A stretch of 64,000 bases of DNA from Episyrphus balteatus (GCF_945859705.1 NC_079136.1:84630867-84694866), one strand, 5' to 3'; shown: positions 24,540-35,744, counted from the first letter of the stretch. Notes: generated by a model from the letters alone, not told the origin. Made by a program: numbers and translations.

Positions 24540-26465
24540 TGCAGGAGCAATACTTATTTAATTTTTTTTGTTGAAACTGTTTATGGCGAAGTTGAATTAA
24601 AGTTGTTTCGAAATTAATTAATTTGATCTTTTTTATGAGCAAACTTGCAATTTGTGTAAAAATGCAGAGGCGAGCATAAAAAATTGTGTGTAAAATTGCA
24701 GTTCACTCGATATACAGTTATCTGATTTTTTTTGGCTGTATTTTTTGTTGTTGTGGTTGGAAAACAAATCGGCTGACATATGGGTAAACTTGAACTAACT
24801 TCAAGTTGGATCTGTTTAGTACAATGCGATACTAGCGCTTTTTTTTTAACTCACGGGATAAAATAGTAAAATTGACCGTGTTTCTACACGAAGAGATTTT
24901 TTAAGCCACAGATTGATGCATGCAATTTTTTTATGACGATGAAGAGGCAAAATATGTATCTTTTCTTGATAGAAAAGAGATAAAAACTGTTAAATACTAA
25001 AGAAAAACAACGATAAAATACGATGCCGAAAGCGTTTTTGTATGAAAAAATTTCACACCTGCACGTCGACGTTTCGATTTTGATTTTTATCAATACGAAA
25101 ACGCTGTCGGTTGCGTTTTTTGTCGTCCATCGTCGAAAAGTGATTCATCCTTGGTTCAAGAATTTAACTTGCCGATTTCAGTGATTTAGCTGTGGTTCAA
25201 CTTTAGTTCAAGCATGGATTTAGCTAATTTAACATTTCAGCGCTTTACCTCAGCTTAATTTACTGCGTTTTCACCTACAGCGCTACGTGAAAACGACAAA
25301 AACCGTCCATTTCAGAGACGTATCGAATTTTTAGCTGTCAAAAATTTCTTATGTCCAGTTACTTGTATACAAACGTGGTTCAGCCTCGGATCAGGAATTA
25401 AACTCGCCGATCAACTTTGGTTCAAGGATGGATTTAGCTATTTCAACCTATATAAACCTAGAACCAGTGCTAAAAATCAATTTTACCACCGAAATTCAGA
25501 AGATAAAAGTTGCTGAACCACGGATTAAATATTTGTACAACTGGCCCTTATAAAAATGATATTTTTATTAAAGCCTTGTACGCAGATCGAGGTAAATTTC
25601 AGCTCCCATAAAAAAATTCTCTGGGCTAAAATTTAATTAAGAATTTCAGCTGATTTCTAAGCAGATTCATCTAGAAAATCACACATACGTTTCCGATTGT
25701 ACATTAGGGGTATTCACGATCTGGTGCAACAGGCCTAGTAAAAATGTAAAATTTTATTTTTTTACAATAGATCGTGAAGGCCCTTCCCAACTAGCACAAC
25801 AGCTTCTATAAATTGAAATCTCGTAGGTTCTACTTTGTATACAGCTTGTATTGAGCTTGCTTCAGAATTTAACTGCTTATAGAAGTTCAGACTTGTTTAA
25901 CAACTTCTAATAAGTTGTTTAAATACTATTAAAGAAACTTAAACGAAAAAAACTTGTTTTTCTTATTAGCCTGTTTAATGAATTTATAGAAGCTTTACAG
26001 AAATTACCAAGTTTTGTATTTGATTTTTGGTTTTGATATTAAATAATCTAGCTCGGACACTTTTTGGTTTTGACATTGAATAATAAATTTAGCTCGGACA
26101 TTTTTTTTTGCTATTTGAACTGATTAAGTTTTTGATTTCATTAATGAATATACTAGGATGGCCGAGTGGGTAGAGTGGTGGACTACCACCAAGCAGATAC
26201 GAAGTTCGATTCCTGGGTGTGGTAAAAAAATTATATACTTTTAAAATTATTATTAATAGATATACTAAAAACTAATGGAATATTATATATAATATCTGAT
26301 CAAAAGCTAAAATTCATGATTTAAAACCAGTTAAAAAAGAATTCTTTTTTGTTTTTGTAGTTTTTTTTTTTTAATTTCGATAAGACATGTATTAAAGAGA
26401 TATACAGGCTCTTCCGAAGCTATCTATCAAATCTCAAAGCTTCGGTAAAGCTTCGTTTAAGATCC
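24540..26465. other. spn-E 5' flank and repetitive intergenic DNA
   Basis: The first few hundred bases should hold the spn-E promoter; no core motif is convincing. Beyond it are imperfect inverted repeats around 25010-25135 (CGTTTTTGTATG facing ATACGAAAACG), diverged direct repeats (TTCAAG, GATTTAGCTA) at 25150-25230 and 25375-25445, and the left ends of two larger repeat families near 25570 (AAGCCTTGTACGCAGATCG) and 25710 (GTATTCACGATCTGGTGCAA). Inverted partners occur near 30910 and 30825. No gene is seen. Confidence 0.5.
26156..26222 (+). repeat. tRNA-like sequence (SINE head or tRNA pseudogene)
   Basis: It contains an A box-like TGGCCGAGTGG and a B box-like AGTTCGATTCC at tRNA spacing, but no clean acceptor stem closes it. 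It is probably tRNA-derived, with pol III promoter boxes. Confidence 0.5.
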
Positions 26466-26468
26466 TTA

Positions 26469-27438
26469 CCCAAGTAACAATTTAGCTTTCATAAGGGTCA
26501 ATGCAAGCTATTTTTTTACTTGTTTAAAAAGAAGGACAGGTCTTATGCAAATCATTTTGGCGCACATTACCGAATTTCCCCAAGACCTTCTTCCACAGGC
26601 AATCCACAAGCTAATAGCTTGTGACGAACAGCGTAAAACGACCTTATGCAGGCCTTTTTATAAAACAATGAAACATTTTAGGGAAACTATAGCTTCGCTA
26701 AGGAAACTATCATTTGCATTGGATGTTATAATAAGGCCTTATGGAGGTTGTTATAAGATGTTGAATTTATGAATAAAAAAAAGAGATTTTATTGATTTTT
26801 TTTTTCTTTTAATTTTTTTCTATTTTGTTTTTTCTTCTTTTTTGGCCATGTCAATGCTTTTCCTGTCGTTCTGAAATGGGAAGAATTTTATTTTAATTGA
26901 AAAAGAACAAATTTTTTTTTATTTCACAAATGGCCCCGCCAGGAATCGATCTCACGTACCTCTCTGCATACTAAGCCAGCAACTTACCAGTAGACCATAC
27001 TCAAATATTAAAGATGAGTGGCAAAAAGGGAGCTAATTGAAACCTCACATAAAAATGCAATGTTTTTTTCTAAAGTGTTACAAATATTGCATATCTGCAG
27101 GATAAAAGCTTTGCATACTTATTGGTGAAAAACATTGCATACTTGAGAGATGAAAACATTGCATAATTACAAGAACCTCTTGGAACAGGTCTTATGAAAG
27201 CCTTCTGTCACTTGAAAATAGAAGGCTTCTTTAAAACGGTTCAAACAGGTCTTATGAAGGTCTTCTTTAACTTATATTTACAAGGCTTCTTCTAAACACT
27301 TCCAGATAGCCTTAAGGAGACCTCCTTTGTTTCCAAAATGGATGATTTGCGTAAGTAAGCCTTAAACTAAACTTATACAAACTATAGCTTGCCGAATCGA
27401 AGAAAATGGACCTTATGCAAATAAAATTGTTACTTGGG
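26469..27438. mobile_element. Harbinger-type MITE with CCCAAGTAACAATTT ends
   Basis: CCCAAGTAACAATTT at the left and AAATTGTTACTTGGG at the right are flanked by direct TTA (26466-26468 and 27439-27441), a TWA target as used by PIF/Harbinger elements. It is 970 bp long. Inside are repeated units around CAGGTCTTATGAA with GGCTTCTT (27180-27310) and a tRNA-like sequence. No transposase is present. Confidence 0.65.
26931..27000 (-). repeat. tRNA-like sequence within the Harbinger-type MITE
   Basis: The minus strand reads TGGTCTACTGGTAAG (A box-like) and then GATCGATTCCTGGCGGGGCC (B box and 3' side). The acceptor stem is imperfect, so a tRNA-derived repeat is more likely than a working gene. Confidence 0.45.
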
Positions 27439-27493
27439 TTATAGAGGGTCAAATTTGTATAACGTTCTCCTTTTTCCATGCCCAACAACCTTA

Positions 27494-28690
27494 TACTATG
27501 TTTCCACCTACGCTAAATCCGAGATTTAGCTAAGTAGATTTAGCATAAATCTCGAGTTTTAAGGCTTAACTACATTCACTTTTTGATTTCAAAAAGTGAA
27601 AAAGTGAAAAATACACACATACTACTAGCGACATCTTCATACGAAAATGAGTATCAGAATTGTGTTTAAAACTTTAAGATTATCTGTCATTTGTGAAAAA
27701 AAAAATTGTGCAGTTATTTGTTTTTGTCTTGTGAGTTGTGAGTACTAACAATTTTTGTTTCATTTCTTAAGATTTCATTATTTTTATTTTATAATTTCTT
27801 TTAAATATGTGGGCATAAAGAAACTTCATCATTCAACTGTTTGCATTCATTTTCGTTGTTCATCTAGCTCATCGCCGCCCGCTGGGAGGGAAAACAACAA
27901 CCAAACCAAAGAGTCCCCGCTTTTCCGAGAAGCATCACGACATGGTGTTTTCCAACTTTAATAGGATTTTGTTATTGCGCTCTTCATGCAAACATAAATA
28001 TTGGAAATAAACACCATGTGCTGGGTGATGGTGTGGTCCAGTATGATAGGCTTTAAGGATAGATTCTATTATTTGAGTAGGAGATTGTGATTGGTGGTGA
28101 TGTTGCGGTGCCCGAGAATTTTCTTTTTGGAGGTTACCATCGAGCTTTATACCGTCTTCTCAGTCGGTGGAAAAGCAACGAAACAAAAAAGAATGTAAAG
28201 TGAAATGAGCATTGTATCAAGTTATGTTGCAAGGCAATTTGTTTGGAATTTATAAATTTTTGCTGAACATTTTTTTGTTTACAAAAAATCATCTGTCAAA
28301 AAAAGGCATGTTCATTGAAAATTATCCTTTGCAACGCCATCTAGCAATCATGTTCTTAAGTTGTTGGTTTGCATGTGTTGGTGTTTTCAAAAAGTGAAAA
28401 AGTAAAAGTTAAAAATGTTTTAACTTTCACTTTTGTTTTTCTGAGATGAAAGATAGAATTTTGCAGTGTGTTGGTGAAAGACAAAACATTTTTTCACTTT
28501 TGTACTTTTTGAAGTTGAATGTAGTTAAGCCTTTATTCTAAATCTTGGATTGAAAGTAGGTAAATTTCTTAGATTTAGGGCAGCTGAACCCAAATCTGAG
28601 ATAAAGCAAAGTAGATTTAAAATAAATCTCGAGATTTATTCTAAATCTACTTACCTAAATCTCGGATTTAGGCTAGGTGGAAACGTAGTA
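27494..28690. mobile_element. Harbinger-type MITE (TACTATGTTTCCACC ends) split by a second element
   Basis: The ends TACTATGTTTCCACCTACGC and GGTGGAAACGTAGTA are flanked by TTA on both sides (27491-27493 and 28691-28693). The uninterrupted relative at 48985-49207 is 223 bp. Here a 973-bp insert (27561-28533) breaks the left half. Confidence 0.75.
27561..28533. mobile_element. MITE with AAGGCTTAACTACAT ends, inserted in the Harbinger-type MITE
   Basis: AAGGCTTAACTACATTCAC at the left and GAATGTAGTTAAGCCTT at the right, both followed inward by CACTTTTT or AAAAAGTG runs. The interior is not coding. Related ends occur at 51472 and 57690. Confidence 0.7.
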
Positions 28691-28784
28691 TTACTAAAGT
28701 TTAAAAGAAGCTGAAATGTAGCTTTTGTAGTACCTTAACCGAAGCTGAAATGTTAGTTGGGTTTTCTTATCTATAGTAAATATT

Positions 28785-28994
28785 AGCCGTTTTTTATTAT
28801 CACTTGATCCATATAAATCATTACTTTAAATGTATTACAACAACTACATGAGATCTTGCTTTTCATCAGGATCACGAATCGTGATCTTGCTTTTCATCAG
28901 GATCACGAATCGAAATCTTGCAAGATCTCATGTAGTTGTTGTAATACATTTTAATTAATGATCTATATGGATCAAGTGATAATAAAAAACGGCT
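28785..28994. mobile_element. 210-bp palindromic MITE with AGCCGTTTTTTATTATCAC ends
   Basis: The arms (AGCCGTTTTTTATTATCACT and complement) enclose a centre where GATCTTGCTTTTCATCAGGA occurs twice in tandem. ATT flanks both sides. The same end sequence recurs at 39406-39437. Confidence 0.7.
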
Positions 28995-29144
28995 ATTGAA
29001 GCATGAATGAAATCCATGATGTTTTTTTTTTTAACAGGGTTGTTCCTCCACTGTTGCTTCTTCTTTTTTTCCATTTTTTATAATTTAATTCTTTGTTTTG
29101 TTCGGGTTACTTAATTTTCACAAATTATTTTACATCAAAAGAAA

Positions 29145-30567
29145 CTAATGTCGTTTTCTTTCACTCCAATGAGAGTACCCTTTTAGTACTTATTTTTGCA
29201 CTTTTGAAGGTTTTGTGTTCTTTGACGCCACAAAAGTGTAAAAAAAAAATTACTCCGGAGTAATTTTAGTACTACGGAGTACCCCGGATTTACTCCACAT
29301 TTTTAGTCAGATTTACACCTATTTGCACACGGACTTGCACACACACTTATGAATTTGAAGTTTGACATTTTAAAATGTTGTTTGAAAATTGAAAAATGCG
29401 AAAAGTTTTTCTTTCAAACTCATTTGTTATTAACAATAACAACCATTATGAACATATTTTCTACTGTATTATATTCCGCCAGATATATTTCTTCCATTTT
29501 TTCATTAATTCTTCACTTTTTCCAAAATGAAATTGAAAATCGAATAAAAAAAATTTTCAGCCAGTTTTCTTCATCAATAAAAAAAAAATCCTGTGCCATA
29601 TAACAAAAAATCCCATTTTTTTTCTGCGTTGATGGGATATTTTTATTTTACAATTATAAAATCAAACTAAGGGTGTGTGTCAATGAGGCTGAAAAAACCG
29701 ATCAGAAGCATAATGAAAAATATACCAAAAGTAAAACTAAGTCCGCTTCTACACGAAGGCGCAAAGCGCGAGGCACACAAGAGCAAGGGAGAAATAAAGT
29801 TCGAAAAAAAGGGAAGGAAGATTTTCTACCGTCAGTCTCCGGTAAAAAATTGTATGACTCTTTTTGACGTTTCCCTTTGATCTTCTTTTTTTGCTGTTCT
29901 GCTTTATTTTATTTCGTCGGTTGCGGAATCTGCTTCGTCGGTTGTGTATTATTTGCGTGTATAGTAACGTTTTTAATTTATTCAAAAGTTTTCGTTGCAC
30001 TAGACCCCGCACGGGAGTTGTTTTTTTTTTTTGTATATTTTGGTGTTTTTTTTTTTTGGAATTAAAATACATAGTCTGCTTCTACACGAAGACGTAGACG
30101 CACAAGATGCACATAAGAGCAAAGGAAAAATCGATCTTTCTCTCTCTCGTGTTCTTATGTGCATCTCGTGCGTCTACGTCTTCCTGTAGAAGTTGTCATA
30201 CGAAAACAAGAACAAAATAAAACCAAAGAAAATAACGGTCAAATTTGCCTCCTCAAAAAAATAATACGTGTAGAAGCGCGTGACGCACCGAAAGGAAAAT
30301 CAAAAGGATATTGGAAGATGATTTCTGCGCCTTCCTACTTCGTGTATTATGCTTCATATGTTATTAATATTAATTTTTCTTTTCAATTCATAAAATGTTT
30401 TCCCTAGGCCTGTTATCACTTTTTTGTTTCAAGGAAATTATCCATTTTTGCCTTGTCACACACACAATTACATTAAAAAAAATTACTCTCATTATGTTCT
30501 TTCACTCCAGAAAAAGGAGTAAAAATTTAGAGTACTCCTTAATAGAGTGAAAGAAAACGACATAAAT
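29145..30567. mobile_element. element bounded by AATGTCGTTTTCTTTCACTC repeats
   Basis: The left segment near 29147 recurs inverted near 30545-30567 (GAGTGAAAGAAAACGACAT), with GGAGTA/TACTCC-rich flanks on the inner side. The interior includes smaller palindromes and no convincing gene. Confidence 0.45.
30072..30195. mobile_element. short palindrome with CTTCTACACGAAGACG ends
   Basis: TCTGCTTCTACACGAAGACG and the following GTAGACGCACAAGATGCACA have inverted partners within 124 bp. Partial relatives are at 29744 and 30268. Confidence 0.6.
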
Positions 30568-31195
30568 TACGGGACATGAGTACTGTCAAGCCGACAACCA
30601 TAATAAACAGAATAAAAAAGACAAACTGTTTATCATGGGCGACGCGACGGTGAGCTGCCATCTGTCAAAAATAATTTTACTCTATTGTATTTTTATTTTG
30701 CAATAGGTCTAGGGTATTGCAAAAGTGCAAGACTGTTGCAAAATTTTATATATTTTGTTGTTGTAGTGTTGTAAGATTTTACACTTTTGCACTTTTGCAA
30801 TGATACAAGACCAGTTGCATCGGATCGTGAATACCTCTATTTTATATCTGTCACAATTTAGCGGACCTAATTAATGATAGGAAAAACGGAGAAAAAAATA
30901 TCTGCTAACTAAAATTTAGCGCGATCTTCGTACTAGGCTTTAAAACCCATAACTTCCATATTATTTTGGCTACCAAGCGAAAACAAATCAAACACTTTCA
31001 GATTAAAATCTGAATTCGGAAATGAAAAACGAAATCAAAAGCTAAGTTCAGAAACATGAATCACAGTGAATGTGCGTTGAACGATGCCATTTATCTGAAA
31101 TCATTTCATTTGTCAAAAAACCAAAACTACGCTTGCGCATTTTCAATTTATTGATTTATATTCCGCTAAATAATTTCTTTATTTTGGCATACCAA
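30568..31195. other. repetitive DNA and 5' flank of METTL23
   Basis: Contains the inverted partners of the repeat ends at 25570 and 25710 (near 30910 and 30825), then the METTL23 leader. No other feature is seen. Confidence 0.4.
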
Positions 31196-31971
31196 ATGAC
31201 ATCAGGAAGTTTTCAAATGACTGATGGATCTACTACAGAACATTTGAAGAAATTCGTCTTCACAAACGTTACACAAGCAAATCAAGGCATACCACCTGAA
31301 AAGTCTCTTGAAATACTTATTCCCGAGGTAAATTCTTCTGATCACATTTATCGTAGCTAGATTATTTATTTATAAATTCGTCACAGCTCCTGCAATCCGG
31401 CTACTCGTTTTACACTTGGCCTTGTGCTCCAATTCTAGCTTGGTTTCTGTGGGAACGACGTCATTCATTAGTTGGGAAACGAGTTCTAGAACTTGGTGCT
31501 GGCACCGCTCTTCCTGGTATTTTAGCCGCAAAGTGCGGAGCCCAAGTAGTCCTCAGCGATAATTGTATTCTTCCAAAATCATTGGCACACATTCGCCGTG
31601 CTTGTTTGGCAAACAATTTAGTTCCTGGTCAAAGCATTGATGTAATCGGTCTCAGTTGGGGTTTACTATTAAACAGTGTCTTCAACTTGGGTAGCCTTGA
31701 TTTAATCATTGCTGCCGATTGTTTCTACGATCCAGGTGTATTCGAAGATATTGTTGTTACAATATCATTTTTATTAGACAGGAATCCCGAAGCAAAGTTC
31801 ATATTCACTTATCAGGAACGTAGCGCTGATTGGTCAATAGAGGCATTGCTAAAAAAGTGGAATTTACATGCAGTTCAGATCAATATCGACGATATTGGAA
31901 AGTATTCTGGAGTAGATTTGATTGAATTGATGGGCGGTCATACCATTCATTTAGTTGAAGTATCTAAATAA
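31196..31971 (+). CDS. METTL23-like methyltransferase
   Basis: Two exons, 31196-31327 and 31387-31971, with a 59-nt intron encode 238 residues. It is a class I SAM-dependent methyltransferase of family 16. SGYSFYTWPCAPILAWFLWE (49-68) is typical of METTL23. Motif I is VLELGAGTALPG from residue 77, followed by VVLSDN. The acidic motif LIIAADCFYDPGVFED starts at 150. Mammalian METTL23 methylates histone H3 arginine 17; activity in insects is not established. Two in-frame ATGs lie upstream of or near the start (31070 and 31217). 31196 was chosen because the family has a short N-terminus, so the start is moderately sure. SLIRP starts 26 nt after the stop on the same strand. Confidence 0.88.
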
Positions 31972-31997
31972 AGTTAAGAAAAACAAATTTAAATAAA

Positions 31998-32258
31998 ATG
32001 TCTCAGGTAGTCCGCAATTCTTATAAACTATTTGTTGGGAATCTAGCATGGACAGTGGGAAGTCGTGATTTGCAATTGTACTTTTCAAAATTTGGACACG
32101 TTAGCAATGCAACAGTTATATTTGATAAAAACCAAGGATTCTCCAAAAGCTATGGTTTTGTTGTATTTGCAACACGTGACGGATATAATAGCGCTTCCAA
32201 TCACGCTAATCATTTATTAGATGGAAAAATACTTCGAGTGCAAGAAGCGACCAATTAA
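31998..32258 (+). CDS. SLIRP-like mitochondrial RNA-binding protein
   Basis: A single-exon 86-residue protein that is almost entirely one RRM. RNP2 is LFVGNL (11-16), RNP1 is KSYGFVVF (50-57), and ILRVQEA forms the last strand. The length and the sequence SSRDLQ/YFSKFGHV-like after RNP2 match SLIRP, which with LRPPRC stabilises mitochondrial mRNAs. Drosophila has two such genes. No mitochondrial presequence is obvious, as in other SLIRPs. The ATG follows the METTL23 stop by 26 nt with AATAAA directly before it (31992-31997), so the two may share a transcript. An AATAAA at 32312-32317 probably serves its 3' end. Confidence 0.88.
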   Translation: MSQVVRNSYKLFVGNLAWTVGSRDLQLYFSKFGHVSNATVIFDKNQGFSKSYGFVVFATRDGYNSASNHANHLLDGKILRVQEATN

Positions 32259-32311
32259 TTAATTTTTATTAGAATTTAATTTATTTTTAAATTATATTTT
32301 GTTTTTTGAGA

Positions 32312-32317
32312 AATAAA
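32312..32317 (+). terminator. poly(A) signal of SLIRP
   Basis: AATAAA 54 nt after the SLIRP stop codon. Confidence 0.55.
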
Positions 32318-32461
32318 TTTTATAAACAAAAAAAAAAGTTTTTCTTTTTTTTTATTACAAGCTCGCTACTTTTATTTTCTTTTACATATTTCATACAAAA
32401 CGAGTTCACAAACATTCTAATTTTATAAAAAAAAAACAAACGAAAATTGAAAAAAAAAAAT

Positions 32462-32470
32462 TAAAAAAAA
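32462..32470 (-). terminator. pol III terminator of tRNA-Ser
   Basis: On the minus strand an uninterrupted T run starts four bases past the tRNA 3' end. Confidence 0.75.
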
Positions 32471-32474
32471 CTGT

Positions 32475-32556
32475 CGCTGCGGACAGGATTCGAACCTGTG
32501 CGGGTAGAACCCAATGGATTTCAAGTCCATCTCCTTAACCACTCGGACACCGCAGC
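32475..32556 (-). tRNA. tRNA-Ser (anticodon TGA)
   Basis: The 82-nt minus-strand sequence folds as a class II tRNA. The acceptor stem is GCTGCGG with CCGCAGC and discriminator G. The A-box region is GTCCGAGTGGTTAAGG. The anticodon arm is GGACTTGAAATCC with TGA in the loop. The variable arm GGGTTCTACCC is long, as in serine tRNAs, and the T arm is CAGGTTCGAATCCTG. There is no intron and no encoded CCA. It is followed at once by a run of T. Confidence 0.96.
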
Positions 32557-32561
32557 TGTTG

Positions 32562-34074
32562 AAATTGATGTGTCAAAAAACAGACAGTTGGCTGTTGGAA
32601 AATCAAAAATTTAAGATATTCGATAAATTTTAGCAAGTGTTCAAAAAAAAATTTTATTTAATTCGAAAGGGAATAATTTACCATTCCACAACTTTTCCCT
32701 TTTCATCGAACGATTTTCCCGGAAAATGTATGTAGGTATAGGTATGTATGTACCTATAATACATAATTAATAATAATTTGTTGGTGTTTTGTTTTCCTAC
32801 TTCTTTTTTATGTTAACATCTTTTTATTAGAAACGAACGCGTAGTTTAGTAGGAAGCATTTTTTTTTTCAGATTATGAAGTACCTATCAAATCATTCTTT
32901 TAAAGAGATCATCGTTTTTGTAAATAATAGGGATAGAAAAGGTATTTACATTTTTAAACAAAATAAATAACATTAATATAAGACACAAAAGTAAAGTTTA
33001 AAAAAAAATTAAATTCTTATTGACTAGTAGATACCTATAAAATCAATTTTAAAATCTTTCTCAATAAATTATGATTCAAACATTTGTAAATTTTACTTTA
33101 TTTGTTGTCTTGTTAAAAAATTAGGTAGGCATTCCTTTTTTGTAAAAACAAGTTAAGTAATTTTAAGAAAATAAATTGGTAAAAGCGTTATTCTTAATAA
33201 ATGATATCAAAATAAAAGGTAAACTTACCTAAATGGGTATCTAGGTATTAATAATTTTCATATAACTTTCAAGGGTTGTAAAAATATCAATAAAAAAAAT
33301 GCATTTGAAATTTAGAAAAAAATTGAAAATTAAAAAAATTGCACTAAAAAAAATATTTACAACTGAAAAATATTTCATTAAAAAAAAAAAAATATTTAAT
33401 GCAACTAAAAATATTTTGCATTAAAAAAAAATTCTATTGCAAATAAAAAAAAAATTGCATTGGAAATAAAATTTTTTTGCAAATAAAAGTATTTTGCATA
33501 TAAAAAAAGTTTATTGCAAATACAATAATGTGTGCATTAAATTTTATTTTTTAATATTCGTCGAATTGCTTACAATTTTGGCTATCTGATAATACATTAT
33601 TTTTTCCAATTCTCTCAAAAACGGGTCTAACGATATGGATTAAATTTTGTACACTTAAATGCACTCAGTGATTCTTATGAAACTTCGTTTTTTTCTCAAA
33701 AAAAAAAGCAACTAGCTAACGTTTATAAACGTGTCTTTTCTCTTATAACAATAAACGTATTCAAATCTGAATCTGTGAGTGAATCGAAAGTGATTCTCTT
33801 TCCCTATAAAATAAACTAAATGTACCGACATTAGTAAACTACATTGGTTTGAAGTCATGACAAATTCATTAGATGTTTTTATTCACAAAACGCTGTTTTA
33901 GAAAACTATTTATTAGTTTTACTTATTGGCAGAACAGGAATAGGCCCCCCAGGATTGCTGAAGTATTAAACTCAATGATTTTTTTTTTTAAATTTCTTTA
34001 AATTATTTTATTTGTACAAATATTTTTAATACAATACTAAGCCTTAAAAAATAGTAGTCGAACGTTAAATTTTT
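32562..34074. other. AT-rich intergenic DNA
   Basis: Holds the 5' flank of the tRNA gene and, at 33330-33540, degenerate TTGCAAATA/TGCATTAAAA repeats like those at 3340-3860. TTTATT at 34007-34012 is a likely poly(A) signal for the minus-strand DNAJC17 gene. Nothing else is seen. Confidence 0.45.
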
Positions 34075-34956
34075 CTATGAACCGTCTTGATCTTCTTTCT
34101 GCATTTGTTCGATCAAACGCTTTCGTTCTTCAGCTTGCCTCAACTGTCTAAGAACTAAACTTTCAAAGTCATTTGATGATCCGACATTCAGAGAACCATT
34201 CTGATTTTGCTTAGGCGGTGGTGTAATCCACTCTAAGCTCAAGCAATTACTAAGATCTCCTTTTTCATATAACAAAGCCATTTCACTAGATTCTAATGAT
34301 TTAAATTCTACTAAAGCACTACCATTCTTCTTTGACATAACAAAAGCTTCAATTTCTCCATACTTTTTCAGGTAATTCATTAACTTCGACTCTGAATAGC
34401 CACCATTTGTTGGGTCATTCTTTTCTGCTTTCCATTTTATTTTGATTCGATGAAGAGTTGAATCGAATTTGGGAGCTTGTGTCACTACGGTTTTTTTCAA
34501 TTCCCGTCGCATAGAAGCAAGTTCTTCTTCAAGCAACTTGGACCCTTCTTCCCGCAGTCGATCTATTTGCTCTTGAAGAACTTGTTCATCGGTCTTCTGA
34601 ACAGTTGAGTAACCTTTGAAATTACGTTGGCTTGCAACACTTGCATCTCGTTCCCTTTGCTCCAAATCGGCTTTTAGTTTTTGTCTTTTGCTATCTAGCT
34701 GCTGATTACGGACTTCGGCGGCTTTTTTCGCTTTGAATACTTTATCATAAGCCGCTCTTGCTGTCGCATCGGTAAGGACTTCTAGAGCTCTTGAGAGAAT
34801 ATGAAAAGTTTCGGCTGCTTTTGGGTTATCTGGATTTTTGTCCGGATGGCATGCTAGCGCCTTTTTTCGGTATGCTTTTCGGATATCTGATTCTTGGGCA
34901 TCGATATCTACACCGATATATTCATAAAGATTTAATTTTGCGAATTCCGCCGACAT
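34075..34956 (-). CDS. DnaJ homologue subfamily C member 17
   Basis: A single-exon 293-residue J-domain co-chaperone linked to the spliceosome in other eukaryotes. The J domain is at 10-75, with HPDKNPDNP beginning with the catalytic HPD at 37-39. A charged coiled coil runs over about 75-155. An RRM-like region is at about 165-240 (RIKIKWKAEKNDPTNGGYSE, then GSALVEFKS). This domain order and length are those of DNAJC17 (human about 304). The ATG at 34956 starts MSAEFAKLNLYEYIGV, which aligns with the family start. No intron is visible. The left end of the large Foldback element lies 322 bp upstream. Confidence 0.95.
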   Translation of the reverse strand: MSAEFAKLNLYEYIGVDIDAQESDIRKAYRKKALACHPDKNPDNPKAAETFHILSRALEVLTDATARAAYDKVFKAKKAAEVRNQQLDSKRQKLKADLEQRERDASVASQRNFKGYSTVQKTDEQVLQEQIDRLREEGSKLLEEELASMRRELKKTVVTQAPKFDSTLHRIKIKWKAEKNDPTNGGYSESKLMNYLKKYGEIEAFVMSKKNGSALVEFKSLESSEMALLYEKGDLSNCLSLEWITPPPKQNQNGSLNVGSSNDFESLVLRQLRQAEERKRLIEQMQKEDQDGS

Positions 34957-35269
34957 TTTCTGTTGTTGATTTGACTACTGAACTGAAATTAGTTTTTATT
35001 CTGGAAAACAAAATCAGAAAAAAACAGCAGCTGTCAGGTTGACAAAAAAACATAGGTTTGTTCGATGTTGTATTTTCTGGAAGTTCTGTTCCACTCATTT
35101 TTTTCCTTCAGTACTACTTTAAACTACCCTGCAAAACAAACCTCAGTAGTTTAGGGGAAAATACAACCACCAACAAAGTCTACTTTGTAGATGTATGTGT
35201 TTCCTTATTTACCAAAATCTCTCCCCTCAAAAAATAGTAGTTTTGTTTCTCCTGAAAAAATAAACTCTC
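34957..35269. other. DNAJC17 upstream region
   Basis: This 313-bp gap between DNAJC17 and the Foldback element should hold the DNAJC17 promoter. No specific motif is convincing. Confidence 0.4.
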
Positions 35270-35744
35270 CTTTGGTAAACCGCCATCAACTTAGCAGCAC
35301 TTAGTGGGGATTTTCAAAAATTTTTATGCAAATAATTAGGTGAGAATTAGGTGAAATTTAGTGAATCAATTTTACAATTTGGTGAATCATAGTTTAAAAG
35401 TTATTAACAAATTACGTAAGGCGTAAAGTTAGCAGCACTTGGTCATGAAATTCAAAAAAAATTTCTCCATAATTCAGTGTCAATTTAGTGAATCGTATTC
35501 CATCAGTTTCATAATTTGGTGAATCATAGTTTATTAAATAATAACTAAAATAGAAAAATTAGCAAACGTGACGTAACGTAAAAAAAGCATTTGTTAATCA
35601 TGGACACAAACCTCACGAATGAGAATGGCAGAGTTCAACACACCAAAACTGAACCTAAATTCAGATTTTTTCACATTGAACGCACTTAATATAAATGTAT
35701 ACTGACAATGCGTTCAGGTGACGTTTTTCATTTACAAGATACAC

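Noticed and set aside
26156..26222. A functional tRNA gene
   Set aside because: Promoter boxes are present, but the acceptor stem and anticodon arm do not form a proper cloverleaf.
29673..30097. Several overlapping frames with basic or Phe-rich products
   Set aside because: They arise from palindromic, low-complexity repeat DNA; no frame is favoured.
31070..31195. Upstream ATG extending METTL23 by 42 residues
   Set aside because: The extension has no family similarity; the ATG at 31196 fits better. It could still be 5' leader.
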